Source: Symsagittifera roscoffensis | Lineage: Eukaryota; Xenacoelomorpha; Acoela; Convolutidae | Assembly (NCBI RefSeq): GCF_963678635.1 | Contig: NC_087065.1 | Coordinates: forward strand, 33,851,679-33,915,678 | Length of the DNA: 64,000 bases | Direction: 5' to 3' | Shown: positions 34,870-48,390 of the stretch, piece by piece | Layout of the letters: each line of letters begins with the position of its first letter | Position numbering within the stretch: the first letter of the stretch is position 1 | The notes under the pieces: model-generated | What the model was told of the DNA's origin: nothing | Seen by the model: the letters and a program-made list of their open reading frames with translations, nothing else | Databases searched by the model: none | Program-made: the position numbers and the translations under genes

Positions 34870-36860
34870 TTACTTTTACAAAATAATGGTTAAAGGTAAG
34901 ATTTTGATTCAACACTAATCCATGTTTTTAACTGCAACTTTTAGTTCTATTTCGTCTTGGTTCCAGTCAACATTTTCTAAAATTTTTAATCTGCTACAAA
35001 TCATTATTTTTTTGCCTTTTTTGTTGATAGATTATTATTTTCCATAGATTCTGATATTAATTGGAAATCTGTTTTATGTTCTGTAGTTTCGTTGAGTGTT
35101 CCAAAATTGTAAATATCATCGGCATAAAAATTACATTCACTGTCCTGTGGTATGTTGGGAAGATCATTGACACAAATAGAGAAAAGCAGAGGACCCAAAA
35201 CAAAACTTTGATGTACTCAACAATGAAGCTTCTCTGTGGTTAAACTTTTATTTAAATTAAAAACATTAGTTTCTATTGCTAAGATTTGATCTCTGTAATC
35301 TAGGAGGAACGCCTCTCGGTCCGGAAATGTGACCCCTGTAATTAGGCATGCTATGAGCAACAAAAACGAAATCTTTAGATAAATTTAAGAGTGAACACTC
35401 CGCCAATTCATTAGTATTTTTGCTTTCAATGAGGCCCTCTAAAAGTTCCTGAAAATCATCAATTGTAGAGCGTTTGTTTCGAAAGTTAAACTAATTACTG
35501 CTTAGGATGTCAAACCTCTTGAAAAAATGATTATTAATTTCAATGATAATTTCTCAAAAATTTTACCTATAACAGGAATTAAAGAAAAAGGTCTATAATT
35601 GCATGGAATCAACTGTCTCTTGCTTTGAAAACAGAGACTACTTCTGCTGTTTCAAGACAACTGGGATAATTTTTTCGTTATTTATCTGGTTAGAAATACT
35701 GGTCAACTGAGCTTTTAAAAAAGGAATATTTATTTTGATCAGGTAATTTGACAGACCCATGTCACCTTTAGATTTATTGTTGAGCAAGTGCTTCGTTGTG
35801 CCATAAACTTGCTATTCATCAATTTGTGACAGGTAAAAAGAGATTTTTTTTGGAAAAATTTTGAAAAAATTACTCTTTTGAAATCCAGAGGACTAGTTTG
35901 GACTGATTGTGACAAATTAGTTGCTTATTTTTTGAGCAGTTGCATGACTTTCTTCGGTTTTTGAACTGTTTTTTATATTATCGCATATAATTTTTTTCAT
36001 ACATTCATAGAAACGTTTCTTGGGTTGTTCAGATTTTTCCATGAAAAAGCCGTACTGAATTTTTTTTTTCTTTCATGTTTTATTTTGCTTCTAAAGTACT
36101 GTGATTTTGTTAAAGTTTCAGTAATTTGCGTTTTCTAGCACTCGCATTTTTGATATCATTCCATATCCAGCTTTTTCTTGATTTTGTCTTTTTTTTGTGC
36201 AACGGCGGAAACCTTGCATCCATAGTGTTTTGTACTTGCTTTAGCAGAATCTCATTTGTTTTCATCAATAACAATTTTTCTATCTTCGATTTCCATTTCG
36301 ACTAGTTTTCTGTAGAAAAACCAGTTGAACTCACTTTTCAATTCACTTTTTCAGTTTTCCAAAGTTTCTACTGTAAAATGTTTCCTTTTCACACTTTTCT
36401 ATAAGCCAATTTTAAAGTCAACTTCAACATCAAAATGGTCAATAATCGCGAGTTCAATAAATCCAGTGATGCATAGAAAAACTGTGGAGGCCAAATCTAG
36501 GGTTGCTCAAGTGTTCTGTGTAACAAACACGTGTGCTATAATTTTAATCCGATATCACATTGAACTCAAGCTTTTCCTGTGTTTCAATGGGTTGCGTGCT
36601 GTCTTATGTCACAGAATTTAAGGAAATGGTCAATTTTTGCACTAAGCGACTTGTAAATTGCAGTTAGAATCAGTTTCTGTTTTTTTACACATAGTCGAGA
36701 ATTAAGAAATTTGAAATTTTTGAGGCTGTACTTCTCAACATTTTCAAAACAGTTTTTTCCCTAGAAAGATTTGCTACTCCACCCCTGTCTTTGTTTTTCT
36801 TACAGGTAGCAAAACGCTTAAACTCATTTTGACAAAAATATTAAGATTTAATATGTCCTA
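34870..36860 (-). pseudogene. decayed LINE (non-LTR retrotransposon), endonuclease and reverse transcriptase remains
   Basis: Read on the minus strand, in several frames with many stops. An AP-endonuclease-like region contains DRGGVA (about 36790) and DHFDVEVDF (about 36435). A reverse transcriptase follows with NYRPFSLIPVIGKIFEK (about 35560-35615), GPLLFSICVNDLP and the catalytic block FYADD (about 35110-35200). This order (endonuclease then RT) and the motif spellings are those of CR1/Jockey-type LINEs. No functional enzyme could be made. The 3' end lies to the left near 34.3-34.9 kb; the 5' end is probably near 37 kb. Confidence 0.8.
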
Positions 36861-37090
36861 AGCCAAATTTCTGTTAGAACAACAGAAAATGGCCTTAAGT
36901 TTTGTTGTTGAAGCAGCGCATCTAATTCATCATATTTGTTCCAAGAGCGAGTATTTTGTGGAAAAAACATTTCAATTTGAAGTTGATGTATTTTGTTAGC
37001 CAATTTTCCAGAGCTGCTGTTTGTTTATAAAACACAAGTTTAGTTGCTGGAAGTTGTTTGTATCTAATACCAAATAGCCCCTTATGTGTT

Positions 37091-37110
37091 TGTGTGTGTG
37101 TGTGTGTGTG
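37091..37110. repeat. (TG)10 microsatellite
   Basis: Ten perfect TG units between the LINE remains and the inverted repeat arm at 37180. A shorter, interrupted GT-rich patch lies at 5170-5210. Confidence 0.9.
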
Positions 37111-37179
37111 TTTAGTACTCGATAAGAAAGATTTTTTTTTGTTTATATAGATTTAAAAAGACAAAAAAAAGTCAGATAC

Positions 37180-38090
37180 ATGAGCAGTTGAAGCTTCGCT
37201 CTTTTTGATTTTAATTATAAAGTTGAGAGCAGAAAAGATTAATTTTAAAAATTCGAAATAAAAATGGGAGGTCAGAGGTCTCGTTGCTCGCCCACATCTT
37301 GTATTTAAAATTTTCACTATTTACAGAAGTCTAACTATACATATTAGATCTTTTCACTTAATTCTAACTTCAGTCAAAAATCGCTACAGTCAGAAATGTA
37401 GAGTTGATCAGAATTTGAGTAATTTTTTTTTGCTAAGAAGTGAACTTGATTGATTAGCGGAAATTACTTCACCGTCTGTTATTTGAAGTTTGGTACTTTG
37501 GCTTTCACTGTCAATTTTTGAAAAATCTGTTTTTTCTCCTCCTCCAATGGATTTGGGGGGGGGGGAGATTGGGGAATTGTACGGTTGATCGGACTATTTT
37601 TACTCGGCAACCACAAAATGTTTTTTTTCAGAGTTTTTTCTGAGATCTTTCAAATTCTCAGAATTCTCCACGTTTCAAATTCTCAGACACGCTTTGGATA
37701 TCCTCGTAAATTAGGAAAAAAGTAACACCCATTTCTTTCTTCGTTAGTTTAATTGTATGGATCATTTTCCAAACGTTTGAAGCCGTCCTTATTTAACAAT
37801 TAGCTTCAACTAAGGTTTAGTTGCAGTCATGTAGTAACCAAATTGTTTTATTCATTTTTTGTGTCTGCTTCCATTTTAAGTTTTTGTGTATAACCTAAAA
37901 TGGAATAAAAATGGAGAGGTTATGATTGGGGTAAAAATATTTCTCTGGAACAAATGCCAAAGGTAATGACAATTTTTTGGACAGTTTCAGGACCCTTATG
38001 CCTATGCACCGTTTTAAGCAAAGTTTCAAGGTTGAGTCGAACTCGAACAGTACCATGCCTAAAGAAATTTGGCTATGATTAAAACTTCAA
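37180..38090 (+). repeat. interspersed repeat, left arm of an inverted pair with 57990-58800
   Basis: Ordered blocks shared with the reverse complement of 57990-58800: GCTCTTTTTGATTTTAA, TCTCGTTGCTCGCCCAC, TTTGGTACTTTGGCTTCAC-like, a G tract near 37556, GTACGGTTGATCGGAC, TTGCAGTCATGTAGTAACC, CAGTTTCAGGACCC and GTTTCAAGGTTGAGTCGAACTCGAA. No ORF; element type unknown. Confidence 0.75.
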
Positions 38091-38646
38091 TCGAAATAAG
38101 CGGTGGCGCGACTTTTTCCCGCAGAAGCGCCTTTTTTTAATACTTTTTTTGCAAAAATTGTTAAGACCTTGGAAACGTTTCAAAATCACAAAATCACTGT
38201 TGGTCTTCTCACTTACTTTAGTAGAGAAACACTTAAGGTTGTGGGCAAAATCCAATTTTTGAAGTTATGCATTTCGGGTTCACTTATTTTTCTCAACATT
38301 TTTACTTTTTTACCGACTTATGTATTTTCTTAATAGTGTTGTATTGCAAGTGGTGCAAAGCTCCGCATCGCCTCTGTGTAAACTATTTTCGTAGGAGGAC
38401 CTTTTGGTTGGTGAGGGAGTTGAATCTACTTTTAAATCCGCTTCTGACGAAGAGTTTATTTATTTCAAAGAGCAATTTAGTGGATTTTTTCTTCACGGTT
38501 TTGACGTTTTCTCTGCAACTATTATGTAGGACTGAAATTTTGACGCATGCTAGATAAAATCACTTGAAAGCAGCCAATCCAGTCAAACTATGAGAATTCG
38601 TTCTTTAAAGGCAAAAATCAGCCAGTATATCATATGAGTATAGATT
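38091..38646. other. unassigned stretch between the inverted repeat arm and the LTR element
   Basis: Nothing recognised. Overlapping plus-strand open frames at 38103-38557 have no family motif. Confidence 0.4.
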
Positions 38647-39027
38647 TGAGGTCAACTCATAGAGTGATTTCAGATAAGGTACACCGTCTGCTCGTCACGC
38701 TATCTTATTTTCGGCCGGATAGATTCGTGCAACTTCTTAGTCTAATACCGATCTTAATCTTACTCTCATATCTCTTAGTCTCAATAGATCTAGAGTATGC
38801 TGGTTTTGTTACGAGTCGGTCTCTTGGAGAAAGCAACTAAGTTGTAAGTTAAATTCAGAATTCATTGTAAGTTAAATGCTCTGGTGCTGAAATTACAAGT
38901 AATTTCAGCACTTACAAATGAATGGGTTCTTAGTTTGATGGAAAGTGATTGGTTAGTCTTTAATATTTTATAGGGAAAAAGATCTAATTTATAAACAATA
39001 ATAATATATAGTTTGGATCTGGTTGTA
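38647..39027 (-). repeat. 3' LTR of copy 1
   Basis: 381 bp; on the plus strand it begins TGAGGTCAACTC and runs to about GGATCTGGTTGTA. It contains a direct duplication of the TTGTAAGTTAAAT phrase at about 38840-38876 not present in the 5' LTR. Its outer end differs (TGTA against TCCA), so the terminal CA/TG rule holds only for the 5' LTR. Confidence 0.85.
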
Positions 39028-40604
39028 CCCATCAGGGGTTTACAGAGTTTTTGTTCTTTTGACTTCTATCTGTAATGGAGGATGGATGATGATCGTTTGT
39101 ATTTCGCGAGCATCATTTCTATTTCGTTCTCGGAGGTGAAAGCTCCAGGAAGCTGGAATCGTAGATGTTTCTCTGTCATTCAACAATGACTGTGACCGCC
39201 AACGAAATCAACCTGATTTCCAAATGGTTTGTTATGATCTTTTGTTCTTGATCGGTGTGGAGAACTGTTCTTCGATCTTGTTTTCGGAATGGCCTGAAGC
39301 TCGAGTTTGGAGGGAATGCCTCGGATCTGTTCGTATACTTAAGCATCGAGGTGGTCATTGGTCTGGTTCAATGAAGTCCTTTGCGTCGGTGTCAAGTCGT
39401 ACTTCAAATCATGAGTTGTGGTTGTGAGCGGCATATCGGTTGTGTTTGGCCATTCTGTGGGTTGAGAGTGATGGGGTCGTCTTTGTCTCTTGATGTTCGT
39501 CTTCGTGATTGTGTATGATCTATATTACTGCATTATATATTTTACATGAATAAATGTTTAGTTAGTTCTTCTTTTAGTTATGATTTTTTATTGGTTTTTA
39601 TCGCAAAAGCTTTTATTTTAGTTGGTTATTTTGAAAGAGTTACTCACACTTGAGTACCTTTTGTCAAAAATAAGGAGTGTGTCACAAAGCGTGTGTTTTA
39701 CCGCGGTGGGTTAGGCCGGCTATTAAGCATGCTCAGGACGTCCTCTTCTGGTGGGTAAGGCCAGGAGTGAGTGTATGATTGCAGGCTGGTTTTTAATGGG
39801 GTCTTATTTTGTGTTAACCTTTTATGTCATGTTACTGATTTTTTCCTTTTGTTGTTTTGGTTGTGACCTTTTCTCAAAAAACAAATTGTTTGGTTTCGGT
39901 TTGTCTTTCGACTTTTTGGTGTTGTATTCTTTCTTTTTTAGATTTATCAATAGTCTTCAAAAGAATAAATTATCGGGTTCCTTAAGCTGGTTTAATCCGG
40001 TTTGGGTACCGTGTGTTTTCTTTTCTTAGTCATGCTTTTAGTTTGTGGTTTATGGTGTCTAGTAAGCTGCGTTTGTTAGTTGAGATTATTATATAATTCC
40101 TTTCCAACCAGGTTAAAAGAAGTTGGAAACTTGTTATTACTAGTTTGAGTTGTTGTTAGCGAAAGCTAAAACTTGAAAGCATTAATTTAAACATTTCGTC
40201 GTGGGCGAGCTGTGCGAGTGTGGATAGAATTTGTGTGCGGTGAATTTGGCCTTTAAAGGGTTAGTACTGCTTTCATTTGTATAGATCTACTACTTCAATT
40301 TTTTAATTTACTACTTTGTGGGGAATGAAATTATTGAACTTTTTTCATTGTATTTAGACTTACTACATTGGGGAAAAGAACTTTTGGATTAATTTACTAC
40401 TGTGGAGAAGAAATTTATTGCATCATTCATTGCGGTTTGTTAATAAAAGTTTATAATTTATGAAAGAGTTTGCAATTTTTTTTTTGTTTTTCTGTTTGTA
40501 GATGATTGTGATCTAAAGACTAAAGAAAAAGAAAAAACATGTAGTAAGAAATGGTTAGTTTGTTTTGAAATTATTAGTTTAAAAATTGTTTAATTCATAC
40601 TTAC
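39028..40604 (-). other. region between last reading frame and 3' LTR of copy 1
   Basis: About 1.6 kb without a sustained minus-strand frame; short plus-strand frames (for example 39751-40029) have no known family. No clear polypurine tract was recognised immediately inside the 3' LTR (GATGGG is the nearest purine-rich sequence). Confidence 0.4.
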
Positions 40605-42354
40605 CTAGTCATCGGGAAAGAAACCATGAGGGAAGATATCGTTTATAGCGTCCGATGTGGTTAGTAGTTTTGCTAATATGCGAATGATATTTTTAAAATG
40701 AAGCAGCGGCCATAGCAATTGAAGTGCTTTAATGGTCTTAAGTTCTTCAGCGCCAAAAGTAATTTCGTGATTGGTGTGCTGGATAAGGTTAAAAAGCTTG
40801 TGATTATATTTAGTGCTGTGATTGAATTCTAAAATTGGGATTTCTACAGGTTGATTATATTCATGCGGAACAATGAAAGGTCGGGATTCTTCTACAATGA
40901 AGGTCTTGGTGAGTGGACAAAATACATACATATGTGTTATGGGGTCATAGTTTCGGAGGATGCCTTGAAAATTAGTATTTTTTAATGCAATACGTGAAAT
41001 TAAGGAAGAATGGTGATGTGTATTTAGAGTTGATAAATTGAAATCGATGCTGGGATTGTCGTGATGATGTATGTAAATTAAAAAGATTTTGGATGAATTT
41101 ATAGTATGTGTAGCTATGCGTTTGTTTAGTTCGTGTGAACAGTGCAAATCGCGTTTTTTTGGAGTGAGGAAGTGGAAGGTTAGTGAAAAAGTTTCAAATT
41201 TCTCGTAGAATGATTCATAAGCTTGGATGTCGATTAGTGCTTCGGAAATGATGTGATCGTGTTTTTTTTAAATCTATTGAGCTTAGTTTAAAGATGTAGG
41301 GTGTTCGGATGAAAAATTTTCGGTTAGTTGCGGGCTAGCAAATTTGTCATCGTCGAGGAATTGATCTTGATTGGGTCTGATGATATTGTGGTCATAGTGC
41401 TTGATGGAGTATTCGTTAGCTCGGGGTGCGGTGAGTTTTTTAATTAGCTTTTGTATCCTACGTGCGTAAATTGTCGAGGTGTTAGTACTGTAGTTAGTCT
41501 AAGAAGGTCATTTTTACTTTTTCTACTTCTTGAGCTGTGTTAGTGAGTGGTATACAAAGTGGGTATACAAAGCTCATCGACATAATGGGGTTGTTCAGTG
41601 TGAGGGTCGGAGTGACTAATTGTATATTGAGGAAAGAGGGGTAAGGAAATTTGGAGAAATTCGGCAGTATTAGTATGCTCCGGGTGGTTTACATAATCGC
41701 GGACTGTTCCGGGTTTGGGGGGAAACGGGTGATTAGGAAATTTTCTTTTGAATGTTCTATATGCACGGTTAGTAGAGGATGTTGATTGGGTTGATGTTGA
41801 GGATTGAGCTAAAGAAGGTGTATAATCTGAAGAAAATGTAGGAGTTGTTGGATTTGATGATGTTATGGTTGACGATAATTGATGAATGGTTAGGGTGTGA
41901 GGGTGTTGTACTTGTTGTTGTAGTGTTATTAGGTTATTTAGTTCATATCAGTTTTACGTGGTCCTGGGGAATTGTTGTTGGAACGTTCATTTGTAAAGGG
42001 GGAAAATGTCGGTGTTACTTAGGGAATATGAGAGATAGTAGAGGGGGAGTCAATTTGGGATTGGGAGTGGATGGGTCGAAAGGGGGGTTAAAAAAATGTT
42101 GACGGGCTGGGTTCTGAGTTTGCGAGTTCGTCTGGGGTTTCTATATCTGAATTCTTAAATTGGGAGATTGTATGAAAAACTGTGATATCTGAGTTAGCAT
42201 CAGAATCCATGCCGGATGATGTGTTAATATGGAGTGATTCAGGTGGTGGGAAAGCAAAAAGTGGTATAATAGGGAGTGGATTTTGGAGGTTGGCAGGGTG
42301 AGAGTTTGATCGGTGAAGGGATCCAATTTGTCGGCTCATCGTGGGCTGAAACAA
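40605..42354 (-). pseudogene. unidentified reading region downstream of env-like region
   Basis: The clearest open stretch, 40605-41147, encodes 180 residues beginning MHCSHELNKRI, His/Asn/Ile-rich in its first half, without a recognised domain. Upstream frames (41150-42354) are Pro/Ser/His-rich. It ends DD-stop at the dinucleotides of a strong splice donor, TAG|GTAAGTATG (donor GT at 40604-40603). It might be a fourth gene of the element, or the C-terminal part of an older env. Function unknown. Confidence 0.4.
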
Positions 42355-42699
42355 TTATTGTTCTGAGACTGAAAAAGTGTGGTATGTGGTTGTTCGATTA
42401 CTTGTTCATAGATATCGTCACTTTGGGATGGTTGTGATACTATATGGTGAATTGGACTTTGAATATGATGTGGTCTTGAATTTGCAATATATACGAGAGC
42501 TAAATTTCTAAAATTTCGTGGTACTAGTGATAATGGATGATTACGGTTTGATTTGTTAATTGTGGTGCTGTGGGCAATGTGTTTGTGTGATGTTGTGTTT
42601 CGTCATATGTGTTTGGTGTAGTTGATATTTTTGTGATGTTTTCTTTTATTTGTGCGTCGAAAAGTATTTTATTTCTTGATATGGAAAAGATTCCTAAAA

Positions 42700-44979
42700 A
42701 TCCTGCAAAAAGTATGCGTGCTACGCTTGCTTGTCTATTTTTTTTGTGTGTGTATTGCGCATTGGTTATAGATTCTTTTTAATAGAGAGAAAAGAAATCC
42801 AATAAATTTAAACATTGCGTATAATATAGGCAATCTTTCTAAGATGTAATTGGGCCATCCTAGAAAGGATAAAAGTTCGTTTTTAGATTTACAAACTTAA
42901 AAATGTTGATTGGTGATATATCTGTGGTGGTATTTTTCGCCATTTAAATAAATGTAATCTTTAATATCTTTAAAACATCCGCTGTAATCTTGAGCGTAAA
43001 TTTCTGCAAATCCTGCTGTTTCTGCAAGTTTGCGTAAATTCTGATCTATTGATTGTCGTTGTATTGTGTCCATTTTTGTAAGTAGTTCTTGAAATTGTTG
43101 TATACGAATGTTGTGTTGTATGTTTAATTTTGAGTAGATGCCAATCAATTGTAAATCGATTTTTGAGTTGCGGGCAATAGCTCTAATACTTTCAAGTGAA
43201 AACTCTTTTAATGGTGGCGTGGCATTAGTGTTGGTGTGAGTAGGTAGTATTTGTCTTCGTCGGTGTTTAATTGTACAATTTTGTCGCTTTTTTTTGATCC
43301 ACATGGGACTGCTGTATCCCAAAAATAAGTTCTTCTTGAAAGTGTATTAACAAAATGTACTTTCTTTTTGCAGAATATTGGGATTCTTTTATAACATCGT
43401 TTATCTTCAAAAACAAATAAAGGTGATACTTTTTTGGTCCAAGTGTAACACATTAAAATGTTTCCTTCAAAATCAATGAAGTTTGATCTATTTCCGGATA
43501 ATAAATATCCTGCATATGATATTTTTAGAACTGCTGGTGCTAGTGATTGTAGAATTTGTGTTCTTTCAAGTTGACATAATTGATGTAGTGTTTCTAGTTC
43601 TGATAATGTCATTTCTTGAAAAATTCTGCTTATTGTGTAGTCTAATTTCATGTCTAAGAATACGTCATAATGGATTGCGCTAAAATATGTGCTGTTCATA
43701 AGTGATAGTTCTTGTAATCGTGTTTTTTCTGTTTCTTGTGGTTTCAATTTTTCACCAATTCGTCCTGTATTCTTTTGAAATTTCACTGAACGTATGAGTT
43801 TTCATCAGATAATGAGTGAGATATCGCCATTTGGTGTACAATTAAGTTTTCTGTATTCATGTCAAAATCATTTTTGTATTTGACAAGAATTTCTTAATAT
43901 TGTGTTTTGTATAGTGGTTTGCTGTATTTGCATGCGAGTTCTGTTTCTGGGTATATTTCAAAACGTGTTAATTTTTTTCTATATTGTGGATGTTTCTTTA
44001 TGATTTGTGATTCTGATCTAGTCAGGGTTTACATTTTCATACGGGATTGATTCAATAAAATCTTTTTGATGAAATTTAATCATTCTAGCGTGTATCTTTG
44101 CTACTTGAAAAATTGTACAGGTTTCTTAGGGAAACCAAACAATGGTTGCTTGTGTGCGGGTTGTAGGGTCGCAATATCCTTGGTAGTTTTTGCAAGGGAG
44201 TCTAATGCCTTGATAAAGTATTGTGTCGTCTTTTAAGTCGCGTGTAAGTTGTACTTTTTCAAGTTGTATTTTCCAATCGAAAAACATTATTTTTTGGTAT
44301 CCTTTATTTTTTGTATCTGCTTTGCAGTTTGAGGGATTATTTATTCCAAGGTGTGGTATCCAATTTTTATCATGAAGATCGTATGTTAATCTTCCGTGTG
44401 CTCCATGGAAAGGAAATTTTGTATATAGTCGTATGTGACCTTGGTGTTTTTCAAGTTCGGCTTGATATTCTACGTCTGGAAAAACTTGAAAATTTACAAG
44501 TTTTCTGTTTGTGCCTATATTTGGTGTAAAGTTCAGTCGTTTTTACAATCTTCAGGGCTGAGGTGTAATAATCTTTCGATATTACTCTGATAGAAAGATT
44601 CGTGGTCTAATCTGTTTTTATTTCCGTTTGAACTTGTGAACAAGGTACTTTCTTTTCGAAAAATGTTGCTGTAATTTTGTATCCTGTTAGTGTTGTCGCT
44701 CCGGTTTTGAGTATAATGTAGTGGTGGTTCGCATTCAAATTGTGTTACTTGATTGATAGCATATTTATGTAAAATTTTTTGTTCGTTTTCTTCACAACCG
44801 TAGTGTGATACTAATAAATCTTGAGGTCCTGTGCGAGGAGAAGGATTTGGGTTTGGTTCTGAAAAAATGAGGAAAAGGAGGTGTTGAAATGTAAATATCT
44901 TTAGAATATACATGTGTATGATAAACCTGAGTATGGAATATAAAAAGTTATATATCCGATTGTCTTCTTTGTGTATCAA
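42700..44979 (-). pseudogene. env-like glycoprotein region of copy 1 (broken)
   Basis: The minus strand in several frames. 44533-44979 opens with a long hydrophobic segment followed by a Cys-containing ectodomain-like region. 43208-43786 is a longer stretch with scattered cysteines and NRS/NST-type glycosylation sequons. 42897-43322 is mostly helical in character, and a hydrophobic, membrane-spanning-like segment follows at about 42770-42850. Position (after integrase) and layout (signal, Cys-rich ectodomain, C-terminal anchor) are those of an envelope gene of a gypsy-type element. I cannot name the family, and it contains many stops and frameshifts. Confidence 0.6.
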
Positions 44980-44999
44980 TCGTATTTATATATTATTTC

Positions 45000-46640
45000 T
45001 GTTGTTATAAATAGAGGAGGTAAAGATTGAGCTGTTATATTAGGAGGGGCTAATGGAAATGGGTGTTGAACAATGTTATTTAGTCTTACTGTAAGTTCGA
45101 ATTTTAATGTGAGACTACTTTGTTGTAGTATTTGGATGTTATGTTCTTTTATATCTTTGTGGATATCTTGTCGATATTCTAATCTATTTAGTGCCCAGTT
45201 GTGTAGTCGGCTAATTTCTTGATCTTGACCAAATAAGGGTGGGGGTGCTACGAATGTGTCCCAATCTAATCGTTGTGGTATATGATGAGATGATTGTTCT
45301 TGATATCGTGAATCAAGGTTTGTAGGAATATTTAGGGGAAATGGTGTTGGTGATATTTGACTTAAAGAAGGTGTTGAAGGAAGGGAAAGTGTTTCTGGTA
45401 GTGTTGATAGTGTTGAATCAGATGAAATGTCAATTGGGTCGTTTACTAAGTTTGGTTCACATTGAGTGTAGGTGTGCGTTACCCAATATGTAAGACGTTC
45501 TGTGGTTGCTGGGAGATTAAAAGGATTTTCTCTAATTTGTTCTGATGTGGGAGTTGAACCTAAGTAGTCTGATGGAATATTGGAAGTGCTTTGTTGTGAA
45601 GCAGTTGGAGGAGTATCTGGTAGTGTGCTATTAGAAAGGTCTAAAGGATTTGATGTGGTTGATTGAGGTATATTAAAAGGAACTCTGGGAGTTTGAAAAT
45701 TTCTGTTTCGTCTTGGATGTATAATTTGTCTATTTATTTCGAATGTGTTTTGGTTTTGGCTTATGTGTCTTACTCTGTTAAGATCTTGTTGTAGATGTGG
45801 GCATATGGTATATGTTGGTTCGTATTGTGGTTCGCTTAAAAGTGCTTGGCGAATAACTGGTTATAATGCTTCGGATAATCGTGCGTGTCTTTCTTCAAAC
45901 GTATATGGATTGTCTTGGAAAGAAATGCGTGTAGATGATTGAGATTTTTGGGTATTTGTGGGTGTTTTTGGGTTTTCTTGGGATGTTGTTGGTGTGTGTG
46001 GGGGTTGTTGATAAGCAATTTTGAAAAATTTCTAAGAGTGGAATTTTTTATGATGAAAAATTATGTTTATTCCAGTATTCTTCAATAAAAAGAAACAAAA
46101 GAATGGTGGCTAATGTGAATGTGATGATTGCCTTTTTTATACATTTGCATATGGCCATTATGAGTGATGTTAAAAATGTGAAAAAATTTACGAATAGTAG
46201 AAAAACATCGGTTCTACTAAATAGACTTCGAAACATTTAAATAGTTATTAAATTATCGTACCTGAGGAGGTTATCAACAATTGTGGAAATAATTTAAAGA
46301 GAAGGTAATGAAAAATGAAAATTAAATTTGTTCCTGAAATTCAACTTTCTTCAGTAATTTAGATTGTGGAATGAAAGTTTTATAATTTTTTCGTGGCTGA
46401 CTTTTAAGTCGTGATGATTCTATATGTTCAGATTTCTCTTCTTGATCCTGTGGTAGAATTTTTTCTGTCATTTTCTGTTTTTTCTTTCTTTTTGAGGTGT
46501 TTTTGTCTTTGGTTTAGGAGATGTTTGGCGAATTAATTTTTTTTGTTGGTTTGTGTTTTGATTCTGTTCAATTTTTGAATTGTCTTGAACAATTTTTAAA
46601 CCTGTAAAAGGATATAATTGAGTTAATTCACGAAGTGCGT
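45000..46640 (-). other. Pro/Ser/Thr-rich region and small hydrophobic frame between integrase and env-like region
   Basis: The minus-strand frames at about 45000-45950 are rich in Pro, Ser and Thr with no recognised domain. The frame 46048-46236 encodes 62 residues with two hydrophobic segments (about residues 8-35 and 37-52) and reads like a small membrane protein. I cannot assign either. They could be the start of the env unit, reached by splicing. Confidence 0.4.
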
Positions 46641-46666
46641 ATCCTTTTGGGTAATATGGTAACAGG

Positions 46667-47830
46667 TTATTTCGATGTTGAACAATTTCTTTTTTTACTT
46701 GAGTCAGTAAGTTTGTATGTTACGTCAGTGGTTTCACCAATTATTTGAAATGGTCTTTTTCGGAGTGGTTGTAACGTTTTAGAAATTCCTTTTTGTGTGA
46801 TAAAATTTGGAATTAAAACAAATGTTCCAATTTTTAAATCTTTTGCTGGTGTGAAGCGTGCATTGATTTGATTTTTTATGTTTTGCCTTGGTAACAATTT
46901 TTTTGTTAATTTCTGATAATCTTCGTTGAGTTTATTATCTCTGTTTAAAATCCAATCGGTGTGTATACCGGAAGCTAATTTTAAAATTTGTGGATGATGA
47001 AAGTGGTCTTCATTATGGGTATGTGGTGGTAAATTGTAACAAAGTGAATCTTCATTCGGTTGACAATAACCTTGTGCATTTTTATGGGCTTTTGCTGTAA
47101 ATATAATTGGTTTACGTGGTTTTTGGTTAAATACCATTTCATATGGTGACATTCCTATGTTGTTGTAATTTGTGAATTATATGATAGGGGAAATAACTTT
47201 ACATCTGTTGACCATTCGGTGTATCGTGTATCATTTACATTAATGATACATCTCAGATATTCTTGTAATGAACGGTTCATACCTTCGACTAATCCATTTG
47301 TCCAAGGTGCATCAGATGTACGTGGTTTATGTTTAATATTGTATAAGTGGCATAGTGTATCTATTTCGTTATTAATAAATTCAGTGCCATTGTCTGTGAC
47401 TAAGATTTCGGGTAATCCGAATTTAGCTATCCAGTAATCGTAGATTGTTGTATATGCATTGTAAGCATAACAAGGGGGTACTGGGTTGAAAGCTACATAG
47501 TGTGTAAAAGCATCGACAATGACCATTATATAGGAGTTTCCTTCTGAGGATGGTGAAATTGGTCCTTTTGTGTCAAATGATTTTCTGTGATTGGAATATA
47601 GACTTTGCCCTTTAAATTCTTGTTTTTCTGCAATTTGTTTTTGATTTGGGTAGGGTTTATTTAAATGACATATTATACAATCGTTACATAATTTTTTAAT
47701 CCAAATTGGTGCATTGGGAAAATAAAAATTTTGGTTAAAGTTAGAGTATGTCTTTTCTGCTCCTCAATGTCCTTTTCTGTGTAGGGTATGTGAAGTATGG
47801 AAGGCTATTAACATCATACTTAAAGGTAGG
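46667..47830 (-). pseudogene. integrase of copy 1 (broken)
   Basis: Three parts in order on the minus strand. A HHCC zinc-binding N-domain (about 47600-47820) is better seen in copy 2. The catalytic core (47155-47530) has VIVDAFTHY, LVTDNGTEF and, after PRTSDAPWTNG, LVEGMNRSLQ, which carry the D, D and E residues. The C-terminal part (46667-47152) has MSPYEMVF and a TFVLIPNF...RPFQII module like the GPY/F motif. The HHCC-to-core and core-to-C-terminal joins are frameshifted. The tail beyond 46667 is Lys-rich. Role: insertion of the DNA copy into chromosomes. Confidence 0.85.
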
Positions 47831-48390
47831 CAAGGTACTTTAAAATCAGATGTTTGATATTCTAAAATAGCTGTGTTTTCATTTACAGTGGTATTATTGA
47901 ATTTTCTGAAGTATCTAAGGAGTGTTTTGTTTCCTAAGATTGTGGTATCAGCTTTGGTTGGCTTAGTTTTATATTTGTGCCATGGTTTTATATGTCTGAT
48001 GACGGGATCAAGGTTTTGTTATTTTTGTAATAATTCTAGTGTGATTTTTTCTGTTGTTGGAAGAAAAATGTTTTGTACTTCTTTTTTTGATAGGGGTATC
48101 GTATCAAGTGGGTCATGTAGATTAAAAACTTGATTTATCGTGTATTTTGAATCATTTGGTAACGGTCCTGATAAGTTTATTGTTTCCGTTCGGTTTTCTT
48201 TTTCTTTTAAATGGAATGGGTCTTTTTTATGTGGTTGTTGTTTAATTGGCCTTTGTTGAGTTTTGTTTTTGATCCAGTGTGAATATGGAATCGGCTGAAA
48301 TGTAGATGTGCCTAATAAATCAACTTCATAGTGTTTTCTTTGACAATCTAAATTGAGTGGGAAATGTTGTAGATTGTTTATTTGTGATTG

